DNA of 64,000 bases from Kastovskya adunca ATA6-11-RM4 (lineage in GTDB: Bacteria > Cyanobacteriota > Cyanobacteriia > Cyanobacteriales > Coleofasciculaceae). Shown here one piece after another: positions 34,802 to 44,800 of this stretch; position 1 is the first letter of the stretch, and each line of letters begins with the position of its first letter. The stretch covers positions 1 through 64,000 of the forward strand of contig JAHHHJ010000013.1 in NCBI GenBank assembly GCA_019359445.1, given 5' to 3'. The position numbers were made by a program, and so were the translations under genes. Below the pieces are notes generated by a model, which saw only the letters and a program-made list of their open reading frames with translations, was not told the origin of the DNA and searched no databases.

Positions 34802-36343
34802 CTAATCCTCCGCTACTAACTGAGGTAAGCTCACGACATAGCGGTATCCCAATTCTGGTGAACCTTGAACTGAAATTTGCCCGCTATGGAGTTCTGCAAG
34901 CTGGCAGCTTAGTAGAAGTCTTAAACTACCATGAGAGCCCATCTCTTCAGAAGTTTGATTGAAACCCTGCGCTAAGGCAAAGGCTGTTGATAGTGAAGAA
35001 CTAGAGAGCCGTTGCTCCCCAACGGCAGAGAAAGACAGTGGTCGAGGTTCGTTGATGTCAAGGTGGCAGAGGTTCGTAGCAGCCACTTCACTACTATTCA
35101 AGTTTGCAACAACACTTGAGTAAAGTTCCACCTGAGGTAGACCGTCTCCCAACCAAGGATGAGTGATCCAAACAGCCACGTTGAGGCGATCGCTTTTTCG
35201 TGAAATATGAATGCGAATTTCTCCCCCAGCTTCAGCTGATTGAATCACACTAAATACCAGATAGTACAACATCTGGCGAACTACGATCTTGTTTAGTAAC
35301 CAAATCCGTTTCCCTGGTTCTACCGACAAACGAATCTGTAGCTGTCGCTGCTTTGCTAATTCTAGTAGACCATTAATTGCCTGTTGACACAGCATTTCGA
35401 TGTCTACAGCGTCAAGCTTCAATTTTTGACGTTTCTCATCCAGCTCACCTAGAGCAACAATTTCCTCAACGAGTGCCACCAGATACTGACCGCTAGTGTG
35501 GATAATTTCTATGTACTCTTTTTGTTTGAGCGTTAAAGGACCATACACTTCGCGACCGAGAACGCTTGCCATTCCCATCACGGAAGTCAGCGGTGTTCGG
35601 AGTTCTTGGGTAAGTTGGGTCAGTAATTGAACTTTGATGAAGTTAATTGAGTTACTGGCGGGTGGGCTAGCAGGTGAAACCAGTTGAACAGTCTGATTCC
35701 CTTGAGACAAATCAGGTTCCCACCGTTGGGAAAATTGACCGTTAGATGCCGACTTAGACAGATCAGATGTCGTAATACTGAGATTTTTCCCGAGCTGGTT
35801 GCGCTCGTATTCGCTCAGACTCCAGCGGGCGATCAGTGCTAAAAGCTCACACTCCTTGGTGGTAAAGCTGCGAGGAGTGGTATCCATTATTGCTAAGGTT
35901 CCGATGCATTGTCCCCCTGTGGTTAACAGTGGCGCACCCAAGTAAGCACGGATACCGTATTGCTGCACGAGTAAGCTAGTAGCAAATACAGGATGGGTTG
36001 AGGTGTCGTCAATCGCTAGCACCTGATGACTATCGACTACATAGGTGCATAAGGATTCAAGGCGTGGCAGCGAGCGCGATTTGGCAAGCTGATTCATCAG
36101 CCCGACTCTTGATAGACCAAAGGTGGACTTTAGCCACTGTTTGTCTTGGGTCATTAAGCTCAAAATACAGATCGGTGCCTCTAAAAATCGCGCCGCCGTC
36201 TGGGTAGCTTCATCGAAAACTGGAATGGCTTCAGCATCAAGTAGCCCGAGTGCCATCAACGCGGCAAGCCGTTGCTGTTCTCGGGATATCGGTGTCAAAT
36301 TATCCAAATAACAAAAGAGTCGGTTTTCAGGGTTGCTCGTCAT
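34802..36343 (-). CDS. GAF-domain histidine-kinase-like protein lacking the phosphoacceptor His
   Basis: A GAF domain (about 45-185) is followed by a His-kinase-like dimerisation helix pair and an HATPase-like C-terminus. The H-box reads LTQELRTPLTSV: the residue expected as His is Gln (codon CAA at 35606-35608). The ATPase half lacks the N-box Asn and a D-box 'DxGxG'; only a weak G-box remnant (GSLRLLLSCQLAELHSGQ) remains. It is therefore probably a degenerate sensor that cannot autophosphorylate. Start: ATG 36343 rather than the upstream GTG 36352. It lies next to ictB on the same strand, 43 nt apart. Confidence 0.8.
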   Translation of the reverse strand: MTSNPENRLFCYLDNLTPISREQQRLAALMALGLLDAEAIPVFDEATQTAARFLEAPICILSLMTQDKQWLKSTFGLSRVGLMNQLAKSRSLPRLESLCTYVVDSHQVLAIDDTSTHPVFATSLLVQQYGIRAYLGAPLLTTGGQCIGTLAIMDTTPRSFTTKECELLALIARWSLSEYERNQLGKNLSITTSDLSKSASNGQFSQRWEPDLSQGNQTVQLVSPASPPASNSINFIKVQLLTQLTQELRTPLTSVMGMASVLGREVYGPLTLKQKEYIEIIHTSGQYLVALVEEIVALGELDEKRQKLKLDAVDIEMLCQQAINGLLELAKQRQLQIRLSVEPGKRIWLLNKIVVRQMLYYLVFSVIQSAEAGGEIRIHISRKSDRLNVAVWITHPWLGDGLPQVELYSSVVANLNSSEVAATNLCHLDINEPRPLSFSAVGEQRLSSSSLSTAFALAQGFNQTSEEMGSHGSLRLLLSCQLAELHSGQISVQGSPELGYRYVVSLPQLVAED

Positions 36344-36657
36344 AGCCTCCACCCTGCAGTTACTACTTTCATTGCTTGTCTCGTTACTACTAAAGATTTA
36401 CCCGCTACACTTAGCGTTCCCTAACAATGTCCCGAACAAACATTTTCCTGTAAGAGATTGGAGTTTTGTGTAAATTTTCGGATAAGAAATGTATGTTTTT
36501 TTACGAGTATTGAGGAAATCATTACGGGTAGGAAGATGATTTTCCTCCGAGCGTTGAGAATTTATCCAAAAATCTGTAATTAAAAACGCAAAATGGTGCT
36601 GCACGTCATGCCGATCGGCTAACGCGCCTCTACCACCTCTGTAGTTAAAAAATCAAA
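36344..36657. other. Intergenic region between gun4 and the kinase-like gene
   Basis: About 314 nt with no supported gene. A 68-codon minus-strand frame here has no recognisable features and no ribosome binding site. Confidence 0.5.
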
Positions 36658-37398
36658 TCAGACCGATTCTGATTCCGGAGTCGTCCAAGCCGGGTGAGCT
36701 AGCAGGGCAGCAATAACTCGCACGCCGCGTAATTGGTTGGAGAGCGGTAAATGCCCTTTTGGGGCACTGATATCCCAGGTAAAGCCGTTGGGATAACGAG
36801 TCCAGTTATTTCCCGTCTTCCAGCCAATTTGTTTCCATAGTTTTTCCCAGTTTTTCCCAAGTACTAGCCAAAGCTCCCGCTGTACAGAAAAGCCAAACTT
36901 TCCTTCTGAGTAGACAAGCCAGAGGGTATTGATTGTTTGTAAATCTGCAACTGGGCAATACTCAACATCTGTGAAGTACAGCCACTTTCTCTGGACAGCC
37001 TCTGGACTCGCCATTTGGCAAAGTTTTTGTAGGGTGAGGTAATCAGCAGCTTGGAAGTCTTGGTCAATCAATAGTTGTTGTAACTGCGTATAGTCAACAC
37101 CTTTCTCAGAGCGCAGTGGCACAACTCCTGTAGGAAAGTGGGTTTGAAGAAATTCTTTTGTGGTGGGTTGTTCGAGTTTATAAAGGGTCTGGTAAACTTT
37201 CCCAACAACGAGGTCAGGCGGAGTTGATTGCCGCAAGAGTAAAAATTCCCTCAACACAGTTTCACCAGTACTACCAGCATTAATGAGTTCTGGAATGAGC
37301 TGGAGTTGTTTTTTTTCTGAAGCAGATTGAAATTGACTCGCCAGTTCATTAAACTGGCGATCGCTAGGGATGGCGGAAGTCGTTGTTTGGTCTGTCAT
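36658..37398 (-). CDS. gun4: GUN4-domain protein, tetrapyrrole biosynthesis regulator
   Basis: GUN4 binds protoporphyrin and Mg-protoporphyrin and stimulates Mg-chelatase in chlorophyll synthesis. The 246-residue protein has the cyanobacterial two-part layout: an N-terminal helical bundle (about 10-85) and the GUN4 core from about 95, with DYTQLQQLLIDQDFQAAD, the LWLVYSEGKFGFSVQ segment and the GWKTGNNWTRYP loop. The start ATG 37398 is preferred over the longer frame to 37455. The size is that of the stand-alone regulator, not the multidomain paralogues. Confidence 0.94.
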   Translation of the reverse strand: MTDQTTTSAIPSDRQFNELASQFQSASEKKQLQLIPELINAGSTGETVLREFLLLRQSTPPDLVVGKVYQTLYKLEQPTTKEFLQTHFPTGVVPLRSEKGVDYTQLQQLLIDQDFQAADYLTLQKLCQMASPEAVQRKWLYFTDVEYCPVADLQTINTLWLVYSEGKFGFSVQRELWLVLGKNWEKLWKQIGWKTGNNWTRYPNGFTWDISAPKGHLPLSNQLRGVRVIAALLAHPAWTTPESESV

Positions 37399-37945
37399 GA
37401 AGCGGCTGGAAGTGAATGGCGACAGGGATAGCTGCTTGAGGTGACGGCGGCACAATCTACCGCTGTCTGGAGTCGAGTCGGAGAATTTAAGGGCGGAGGA
37501 TCATGAGAGGAAGGGGCAAAAATCCTGATGGCTACGGCTTAATTGTCCGGACTGACTGATCACTATTTAACCCCACGACGAGCGATCGCCCCAAGGATCT
37601 AGCCATTTGCAAGTAGCGAATATCGGCCCAGAGAGCAGAGCGGCACAAGCATGAGTAAATTGCATACTACATCGTAACGCTATCAGCACGGAACGCTACC
37701 TACAGATGCGATCGCGTTTTCAGGAGCGTATTTAACCCCGAATGATAGAGATAAGGGCTGTGCCAGTGCCCGTACTGAATGACACGTTGGCTCATTACCA
37801 CTCCCCATGATTAATTTCATCTTTCATACATTCTCCCCCATCGCTTAATTGACTAATTGACAAAACTGCTGCTGACAAACGACGCTCAAGCAGTCAGATC
37901 TGGTAGCCTACCAAAGAAGTCATTGTCATTTCTCAAACCCGCAGC
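37399..37945. other. Divergent intergenic region between gun4 and icd
   Basis: About 550 nt with no credible gene. It must hold the promoters of gun4 and icd. Only scattered HIP1-like words (GCGATCGCCCC near 37581) and simple CATCTTTCAT-type repeats are seen. Confidence 0.5.
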
Positions 37946-39370
37946 ATGTACGAGAAAATTACACCGCCTAATACAGGGTCTGTCATTAGCTTTTCAGAAG
38001 GTGAGCCAATTGTTCCAGATAATCCCATTATTCCCTTCATTCGTGGTGATGGCACGGGGGTTGATATTTGGCCTGCCACCCAAAAAGTAATTGATGCCGC
38101 TGTGAAAGCTGCCTATGGCGATGAGCGGAAAATTAGCTGGCTCAAGATCTACGCGGGGGACGAAGCCTGCGACCTCTACGGTACTTACCAGTACCTACCC
38201 CAAGATACTCTAAACGCCATTCAAGAATACGGCATTGCCATCAAAGGCCCACTGACAACACCTGTTGGTGGTGGTATCCGCTCCCTGAACGTCGCCCTGC
38301 GTCAGATTAACGACCTCTACGCCTGCGTCCGTCCTTGCAAATACTACCCTGGGACACCTTCTCCCCACAGATACCCGGAAAAACTTGATGTGATCATTTA
38401 CCGGGAAAACACGGAAGATATTTATTTAGGAATTGAATGGCGTCAGGGAAGTGAAATCGGCGATCAGCTCATTTCTATCCTCAACACTCAGCTAATTCCC
38501 GCTACCCCAGAACATGGCAAAAAGCAGATTCCTTTAGACTCTGGCATTGGCATTAAGCCGATTAGTAAGACAGGTTCTCAACGTCTGGTGCGTCGAGCGA
38601 TTAAGCACGCATTGCAACTGCCCAAGTCAAAGCGCCAAGTCACCTTGGTGCATAAAGGCAACATCATGAAGTATACAGAAGGGGCATTCCGAGATTGGGG
38701 CTACGAGTTGGCAACGACAGAGTTTCGCGCTGACTGCGTCACTGAACGGGAATCTTGGATTCTCAGCAACAAAGAGCAAAATCCTGAGATCACCTTCGAG
38801 GAAAATGCACGACGAGTAGAACCAGGCTATGACTCCCTTACCCCAGAAAAGCGGAAGGAGGTCGCAAAGGAAGTCGAAAGCGTCCTCGGCGCAACTTGGG
38901 AAACCCACGGGAACGGGCAATGGAAAGAGAAAGTAATGGTCAATGACCGGATTGCTGACAGTATTTTCCAGCAAATCCAGACCCGTCCTGATGAATATTC
39001 TATTCTCGCCACGATGAATCTGAACGGGGACTATATCTCTGATGCAGCAGCAGCGATCGTTGGCGGTTTAGGGATGGGGCCTGGAGCCAATATTGGGGAC
39101 ACTTGCGCCATCTTTGAGGCGACCCATGGCACAGCACCGAAGCACGCCGGACTCGATCGGATTAATCCGGGTTCTTTAATTTTGTCAGGCGTGATGATGT
39201 TGGAATATATGGGCTGGCAGGAAGCAGCGGACTTGATTAAGAAAGGTATGGGAGAAGCGATCGCCAAGGGAGAAGTCACCTATGACTTAGCACGCCTAAT
39301 GACTCCACCCGTAGACCCTCCCTTAAAGTGTTCTGAGTTTGCCGAAGCCATCATTAAAAACTTTCAGTGA
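37946..39370 (+). CDS. icd: NADP-dependent isocitrate dehydrogenase
   Basis: The 474-residue enzyme oxidises isocitrate to 2-oxoglutarate, the carbon skeleton for nitrogen assimilation. Motifs are [17 protein letters not shown], the substrate loop [13 protein letters not shown], the [14 protein letters not shown] stretch, [18 protein letters not shown], and [12 protein letters not shown] with the adenine site [12 protein letters not shown]. Length is that of the cyanobacterial form, with a small insertion relative to E. coli Icd (416 residues). Single gene; an NtcA-type site was not found by eye. Confidence 0.97.
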   Translation: MYEKITPPNTGSVISFSEGEPIVPDNPIIPFIRGDGTGVDIWPATQKVIDAAVKAAYGDERKISWLKIYAGDEACDLYGTYQYLPQDTLNAIQEYGIAIKGPLTTPVGGGIRSLNVALRQINDLYACVRPCKYYPGTPSPHRYPEKLDVIIYRENTEDIYLGIEWRQGSEIGDQLISILNTQLIPATPEHGKKQIPLDSGIGIKPISKTGSQRLVRRAIKHALQLPKSKRQVTLVHKGNIMKYTEGAFRDWGYELATTEFRADCVTERESWILSNKEQNPEITFEENARRVEPGYDSLTPEKRKEVAKEVESVLGATWETHGNGQWKEKVMVNDRIADSIFQQIQTRPDEYSILATMNLNGDYISDAAAAIVGGLGMGPGANIGDTCAIFEATHGTAPKHAGLDRINPGSLILSGVMMLEYMGWQEAADLIKKGMGEAIAKGEVTYDLARLMTPPVDPPLKCSEFAEAIIKNFQ

Positions 39371-39482
39371 ACCTTCTGAAGTAGGGAGATTGGGGAGCAG
39401 GGGAGAACCGATAACTTTTAACCTCTTACCTCCATACTTTCTTCCCTACTCACCGACTCAGTATTTCTCCCCGTTCCCCTGT

Positions 39483-40577
39483 TTAGGGATTTGAAAACGT
39501 ATTCAACCGATTTCCCCCGACATAGCTTCCTTGAGTACGACGGGAAGGGGCAGTAGTTGGCTGAGTGAGCTGACTGGGCTGTAAGCCATAGGTGACTGGC
39601 GGGGGAGTATTAACTCCTGCTTGCGGAAGCGGTGGGACTGAGTACTGCCCGATATTAGTTGGGGCGACTGGTGCCACAGGAACAATCGGTGCATTGAGAC
39701 TCGGTTGGGAAGGAGCTAAAAAGTTATAGGCATTGCTGGGAACAGCAGAGGCTCCTGAAGGAGGATTGTAAGCTGTTCCTCTTGGTGCATTAGCAGGTGG
39801 ATAGGTAATTTGTCCTGGTAGGGCTTGAGGGGGGAGAGATTGCTCTTGTACAATCGCTGGCGGCTGCTGGGGTTGAGCAGGAGTAGCCGTGTTATTGACA
39901 GCCGCTTGGTTATTGAGGGCATTTTGTAAGGCGCTGACTGGTCTTGTATTTTGATTGGAGTTGGGCAGGTTATTTCTAGGAACAGAGGAAGTAGGGTTTG
40001 AGGCTGATGAAGTATCAAAACTGCTAGCCGGAGCGCTCAAATCTGTAAACAGACCACCATCAGCGAGAGGGCCAGCATTTAACAAGGCTTGCGCTGAGTT
40101 TGCAAACGGATTACTAGATGGGGCATTAGATTGGGATGAGCGACTAGGAAGGGAGCTAGTAGCAGGGTTTTGAGGCGCTGTATTTGACTGTTTGCGGATA
40201 AATTCAGCAAATAAACCTGTAGGTTGATCCTTCTGAGTTGTTGGCTCTGGCAAATTTAATACCGGAGCTTCTTGGAGGTTCTCTAATTCTTGTAAAAGGG
40301 TTGATGAGCTATCTATCTCTGTGGCACCCTCTGCCAGCTCGTTGGCTGAGAGAGCTGGTTCTGGTGTTAGCTGATCGGCGATTGCCCCTTGACTATCTGG
40401 AATTGCAGGTTCTGCACCTGTGAAAATCTGCCACTGTGGAGAGAGCCAGTACTCCCATGTCACAACCAGCACTAACAACAACAAAGCCGAAGAAGCCCAA
40501 AACACTGGACGCCCAAACGGTCGCAATCGGGCTTTGAGGTAACGGAGGGAGGCTGGAGGTTGCTTGGAAGAAGACAT
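39483..40577 (-). CDS. Membrane-anchored Pro/Asn/Gln/Ser-rich protein, function unknown
   Basis: The product, about 364 residues, has a basic N-terminus and one membrane segment (about 25-42, FWASSALLLLVLVVTWEYWL). The rest is a low-complexity periplasmic region rich in Pro, Asn, Gln, Ala and Ser. No enzymatic motif. The start is ATG 40577 (MSSSKQPP), nine codons inside the longest frame. It is convergent with icd, with 112 nt between. It may be a cell-wall-spanning linker; this is inference from composition. Confidence 0.65.
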   Translation of the reverse strand: MSSSKQPPASLRYLKARLRPFGRPVFWASSALLLLVLVVTWEYWLSPQWQIFTGAEPAIPDSQGAIADQLTPEPALSANELAEGATEIDSSSTLLQELENLQEAPVLNLPEPTTQKDQPTGLFAEFIRKQSNTAPQNPATSSLPSRSSQSNAPSSNPFANSAQALLNAGPLADGGLFTDLSAPASSFDTSSASNPTSSVPRNNLPNSNQNTRPVSALQNALNNQAAVNNTATPAQPQQPPAIVQEQSLPPQALPGQITYPPANAPRGTAYNPPSGASAVPSNAYNFLAPSQPSLNAPIVPVAPVAPTNIGQYSVPPLPQAGVNTPPPVTYGLQPSQLTQPTTAPSRRTQGSYVGGNRLNTFSNP

Positions 40578-40879
40578 GACTGTAGTGCCGCCAGAGTGGT
40601 GCAAAAGTTAAACTTTCAAGGAGGTTGGAGCAATACTTGGGCTGCATTTCGATTGTGACCTTGTGAAATGCTTGTCTCAAGACCAATTAGCCGCTTCCTT
40701 CCTAAGTTGATTCTATCTCCTATAAAGTAGGGTGTCGCCGCCAATAGCGAGTCCAGAATATCAGTATTTAACTATTTTTAATTTGAGTTAGTCTCTCAGG
40801 GCAGAATTATTGTCAGTGAGAATAACAATATTTTGCCTGACTCTATATTCTCTCTGTCGGGCTATGCTTTCTGTGAACA

Positions 40880-42043
40880 TTACCGTGCTGCTTTGACTAA
40901 TAATAAACTTCCAGCTCCTAAACCAAAGAAGTTGGGCAACCAGGCAGCTATGAAGGGAGAGAGAATGCTAAGTTGACCTAATGCCCCAGTAATAAATCCG
41001 AGTAAGTAGTAGGAAAAAATCACAACAACGCTAATCCCAAAGCTAGTTGCCTTGCCTGTCCGTTGCGGTCGGGTTCCTAAGGCGGCACCAACTAGACCAA
41101 AGACTAGGCAGACAAAGGGAAACGAGATTCTTTGGTTCAGGCGTACTTTTACTTTAAGTAGCCGTTTCATATCCCCTCCAATCTGCACAATTTTCATATA
41201 TTCCAAAGACTGAGCAATGTTCATTTCGCCAAAGTCTCGCTGAGCTTTGCTTGCCAGATCCAAGGGTGCTCTAGGTAGCTTTAGCTGCTGACTTTCAAAA
41301 CGTAGGATATTGCGGTAGGAGGCGTCGGGTGAGACAAGATAGATGGTGCCGTTGAAAAAATCCCAGGTACTTTGTTCGGGGTTCCAAACGGCTGATTCGG
41401 AGGTGACAATTTGGTTAAGTCCTGTTCGGGACCAGTCGAGAATGGTTAAGCCTTTCATCTTCTCACCGTCAAATTGGTCGGCGTAGAATAAGCGCTTGAG
41501 GGTACGGATTTTTTCACCGTTGGGTTGGGTAACTTCTCCGTATTCGGGATAGAAGATGTTGTTTTCTTCAAATGAAGGGGTTCCTTCATTTAAAGCTTGT
41601 TCTAAGGTCTGAGAGGCTTGGTAGTTGGCAGCCGGGACAACTAACTCGTTGAAGACAAAGGTCATCGCTGTCACCACTAAGCTCAATACAATGGCAGGCA
41701 TGACGAGGCGATAGATACTGATCCCACAACTCCGGAGGGCAACTAATTCACTATCGCTGCTAAGGCGGCTGTAGGCGATCAGTGCGGCTAGGAGCGTAGA
41801 CATCGGGAAGGCATAGGAGATGAATTGAGGCATTTGCAGTAGCATTACATGCACGGCAAGGCTTAAGGGAAGTCCAGCCTCGGTCACTTTCCGTACTAAA
41901 TCAAAAAGTGTACCGATCGCTACCCCTACGGAGGAGAAGGCTCCTACTCCGAAGAGAAAGGGTGCGGTGAGTTCGCTGGCGATGTATCGATCCATGACCG
42001 ATAAGCCAGGAATGAAGGAGTAGAGAGATTTACCTGGTGTCAT
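40880..42043 (-). CDS. lptF: LPS export ABC transporter permease, LptF/LptG (YjgP/YjgQ) family
   Basis: The 387-residue protein has the family layout: three N-terminal membrane segments starting at MDRYIASELTAPFLFGVGAF, a large periplasmic beta-jellyroll middle (about 130-270) and three C-terminal segments. It pairs with the LptB ATPase encoded 69 nt upstream to extract LPS from the inner membrane. Order on the minus strand: lptA, lptB, lptF. Only one LptF/G protein is present here, which suggests a homodimer or a partner elsewhere. Confidence 0.9.
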   Translation of the reverse strand: MTPGKSLYSFIPGLSVMDRYIASELTAPFLFGVGAFSSVGVAIGTLFDLVRKVTEAGLPLSLAVHVMLLQMPQFISYAFPMSTLLAALIAYSRLSSDSELVALRSCGISIYRLVMPAIVLSLVVTAMTFVFNELVVPAANYQASQTLEQALNEGTPSFEENNIFYPEYGEVTQPNGEKIRTLKRLFYADQFDGEKMKGLTILDWSRTGLNQIVTSESAVWNPEQSTWDFFNGTIYLVSPDASYRNILRFESQQLKLPRAPLDLASKAQRDFGEMNIAQSLEYMKIVQIGGDMKRLLKVKVRLNQRISFPFVCLVFGLVGAALGTRPQRTGKATSFGISVVVIFSYYLLGFITGALGQLSILSPFIAAWLPNFFGLGAGSLLLVKAAR

Positions 42044-42112
42044 TGGTGATTATGTGATGAGTCATTAGTCATTAGCAGCCAGAAAACAACCGATAACTGA
42101 CTAGGCAACGGG

Positions 42113-42841
42113 CTAGCGTTGGAATTCGTCGCCTAGATAGTATTGTCGTACCAGGGGGTTGTTGTACAGTTCTTCGGCGCTACCGGATGCTAAGATTTGC
42201 CCGTCCCGCATGATGTAGGCGCGGTCTGTAATGGCGAGGGTTTCGCGGACGTTGTGGTCGGTGATCAAAATTCCCATGTAGCGATCGCGTAATCCCGCCA
42301 CAATTTTTTGAATTTCCGACACGGCAATGGGGTCAACCCCAGCAAATGGCTCATCTAAAAATAAAAATTTCGGCCCTTCTGGTCCGGAGGCTAAGGCTCG
42401 TGCCAATTCTGTCCGCCGCCGTTCTCCTCCAGAGACTTGATTACCTAGGGTGTGAGCGACTTTTTCCAGGCGAAACTCTTGCAGTAAGCTTTGTCGGCGC
42501 TTGTTCCAATCCCGGCGCGGTACGTTGGTTTGCTCTAGCACCAGTTGGATATTTTCTTGCACGCTCAAATGACGAAAAATACTGGGTTCTTGCGCTAGGT
42601 AGCCAATGCCGAGATGCGCTCGTTTGTTCATCGATAAGGCGGTAATGTCGGTGTCGTCTAGCCACACCGTCCCTTGTAGAGGTTTTTCGAGTCCGGTAGC
42701 TATATAAAATGTGGTAGTTTTTCCCGCGCCATTGGGGCCTAGCAGCCCAACCACTTCTCCTTGGGCAACTGAAAGGTTAACGCGGTTGACAATAATGCGT
42801 TTGCCGTAGGATTTGTGGATGTTCTCTAGAACAATTTTCAC
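42113..42841 (-). CDS. lptB: LPS export ABC transporter ATP-binding protein LptB
   Basis: The 242-residue ATPase has Walker A GPNGAGKTT, LptB-type GYLAQEPSIFRHLSVQEN, signature VSGGERRR and Walker B FLFLDEPFAGVDP, followed by the ITDHNVRE switch-like segment. All are diagnostic of the LptB subgroup. It powers the transfer of LPS from LptF(G) to the LptA/C bridge. It sits between lptA and lptF. Confidence 0.96.
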   Translation of the reverse strand: MKIVLENIHKSYGKRIIVNRVNLSVAQGEVVGLLGPNGAGKTTTFYIATGLEKPLQGTVWLDDTDITALSMNKRAHLGIGYLAQEPSIFRHLSVQENIQLVLEQTNVPRRDWNKRRQSLLQEFRLEKVAHTLGNQVSGGERRRTELARALASGPEGPKFLFLDEPFAGVDPIAVSEIQKIVAGLRDRYMGILITDHNVRETLAITDRAYIMRDGQILASGSAEELYNNPLVRQYYLGDEFQR

Positions 42842-43074
42842 ATCAATTTAAGAGTTGTCTGTGCTCGAGCAGCCCTTGGTTAAGGTAGCAGTGATGTAAT
42901 CTCAACGGTGCCGTCTTGCTCCTCACGGCTGAGGACTGACGTAGATCCTGGCACCGCGATCGCTCCTCTATGATCCAAGAATCAGCGCTATAAATAAACG
43001 CTGATCTTGTCAATTCTCTATCAGCAAGCGAGCTGATAGGTGTCTTAGAGACGGATTTAGGGTGAAGAGCAGTG

Positions 43075-43530
43075 TCACCGTGAGGTAGAGACAGGTGCTT
43101 CGGGATCGGAAATGATGTAGGTGGATTCTACCTGCCGATTACTTTTGGGTAGGGCAACGAATCGTCCTTCATCGACTAGATAGGTAATGGTTTCACCTCG
43201 GATACTGTTGCCTTCCTGCAAGACGTAGACATTGCCACTCAGTACAAGGCGACGCTCCCGACTGAAGTATTGGGCTTGGGCAGCCGTTGCTTGAATTTGT
43301 CGGGCAGGGTAGTTCATTTGTACGTTGCCCCGCGCGGTGATTACCCCAGTTTGGGAGTTAGCTTCTTGAACATCAGATTGTAGGGTAAGGGCACGTCCGT
43401 CTCCGGTTTGTGCCTGAGCGTCTAATATTTGAGGAGGAATGGCGATCGCGCCTACTAAAGCAGCAGGCAGCACTAACGCCAAACCCAGGCGACGCCTCAG
43501 ATCGAAATTAACTTTGCCAGCGAACTTCAT
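43075..43530 (-). CDS. lptA: LptA/OstA-family periplasmic protein
   Basis: The 151-residue exported protein has a signal peptide ending near AQAQ and an OstA/LptA beta-strand repeat: ALTLQSDVQEANSQTGVITA, GNVQMNYPARQI, and LSGNVYVLQEGNSIRGETI. It would form part of the periplasmic LPS bridge. It is first of lptA-lptB-lptF, with 233 nt before lptB, so a separate promoter for lptB is possible. The order matches the cyanobacterial LPS-transport cluster. Confidence 0.9.
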   Translation of the reverse strand: MKFAGKVNFDLRRRLGLALVLPAALVGAIAIPPQILDAQAQTGDGRALTLQSDVQEANSQTGVITARGNVQMNYPARQIQATAAQAQYFSRERRLVLSGNVYVLQEGNSIRGETITYLVDEGRFVALPKSNRQVESTYIISDPEAPVSTSR

Positions 43531-43695
43531 TGATTGTGTAGGCTCCAGATGTCAAAAACTTGTGATACCGCACTCGGTTAATTTACCCATACTTAAGAGT
43601 CACGATCCGGATCGTTTCGGTGTCGGGTGGGTACTTCCCCAACTATAACGGTCTTGACGGACAGTCACAGCCAAAAGTTTCTCCCCAGCTACCCA

Positions 43696-44130
43696 TCAAG
43701 TCTCAACTCTTTGAATCCGTGGCAGGTAATCAAGCCTAGCTCCGCTGAGGTTGCTGTCTTGGCTAGCCTCATGAGGCGATCGCTCTTTCACAAATTCCCC
43801 CACCTGTTCTGGTTCTATTGCTTGCAGTGCTTGCAATAACTCTGCACTTTGCTCTAGCAACTGAGTGACATCAATACCTTCATAAGTGGGTTGGTAATCT
43901 CTCAGGCGTTTGATTCCTTCGCCTAGGAGAATCACGGCTCCCCGCCAGTTGAGATTGCCGAGGTGGTAACAGCCAACTGCAGTTTGCAGCACTCCCTGGT
44001 AAAACCGTTTATCGGGTTCCGAGGCTTCCATCCACAAAGCTTCCAGGGTGTCATGACAGGCATAAAAGTCCTGCCGATTAAACTGCTCGACACCCTGCCA
44101 AAATTCTTCTGGTGGTACTGTCGAGTTCAT
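43696..44130 (-). CDS. DUF309 domain protein
   Basis: The 144-residue helical protein has the DUF309 signature FWQGVEQFNRQDFYACHDTLEALW followed by RFYQGVLQTAVGCYHL. Function unknown. It overlaps the ftrC stop by four bases (ATGA), so it is translationally coupled to ferredoxin-thioredoxin reductase. Confidence 0.9.
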   Translation of the reverse strand: MNSTVPPEEFWQGVEQFNRQDFYACHDTLEALWMEASEPDKRFYQGVLQTAVGCYHLGNLNWRGAVILLGEGIKRLRDYQPTYEGIDVTQLLEQSAELLQALQAIEPEQVGEFVKERSPHEASQDSNLSGARLDYLPRIQRVET

Positions 44131-44492
44131 GCCATGCTTTGTCGCACCGTTTCTAGTTCTTCGCTAGAAATCTCCTGCTTATCCCCGGCAAACTCATTAT
44201 CAGGTGTCAGGAATAACATGCAGTGGCATTCTTTGCGCTCGCGCATGGGGATGCAAGGACAATTCCAAAACGTTGCTTTTACTTCCGCTTCTTTGTCTTC
44301 ATAGTGACGGCAAGGGCATAAAGGAGCACCCAGTTCATCTTTGTGTTTAGCCAACCCTTCAATTACTACAGCAGTCACCGAAGGGTCAACACAAAAATAA
44401 GTTCCGGTACGTTTTGCATAGGTTTCCGAAAAATGCTTCATTGCCTCCAAACTTTTTTCAGTGGAGAAATTTTGAGTTTTTGATGAAGTCAT
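44127..44492 (-). CDS. ftrC: Ferredoxin-thioredoxin reductase catalytic chain
   Basis: FtrC carries the [4Fe-4S] cluster and redox disulfide that pass electrons from ferredoxin to thioredoxin in the light. The 121-residue protein has all cysteines of the family: Cys59/Cys61 (CPC), Cys78/Cys80 (CPC) and Cys89/Cys91 (CHC), plus Cys34. The stop overlaps the DUF309 start. The variable chain (ftrV) is not in the window. Confidence 0.96.
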   Translation of the reverse strand: MTSSKTQNFSTEKSLEAMKHFSETYAKRTGTYFCVDPSVTAVVIEGLAKHKDELGAPLCPCRHYEDKEAEVKATFWNCPCIPMRERKECHCMLFLTPDNEFAGDKQEISSEELETVRQSMA

Positions 44493-44800
44493 AAGTAAAA
44501 ACTAGGCTTTTTGTGGATGTTTTCTTTGCATTGTACCCTAGGGCTTGTTCCCAAGACGCTACAGTTCATGTACCTCGGCGGCAAATTAGTGCATCCATCA
44601 TCCTCGCTGCGTTCATGGCGATGTCTCCTGGAATTATGCTCGCTTCCTAGCTCTGGACAACTGAGGGTATTTTTTGACAAAAAGTTAGCGGCGGTTAGAG
44701 CATTTTGCCCAAAGCCGGAAGATTAACTCTTTGCCAGCAGATACTATGCTCAAAGTACAAAGATCTTTGACAGCAGAAATATAAAGTTGCGTAGTCTGTA

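Noticed and set aside
44489-44680. 63-codon frame overlapping the ftrC start by four bases
   Set aside because: Basic, low-complexity sequence without any conserved pattern. The overlap with ftrC looks like chance, and the region is a plausible ftrC promoter/leader.
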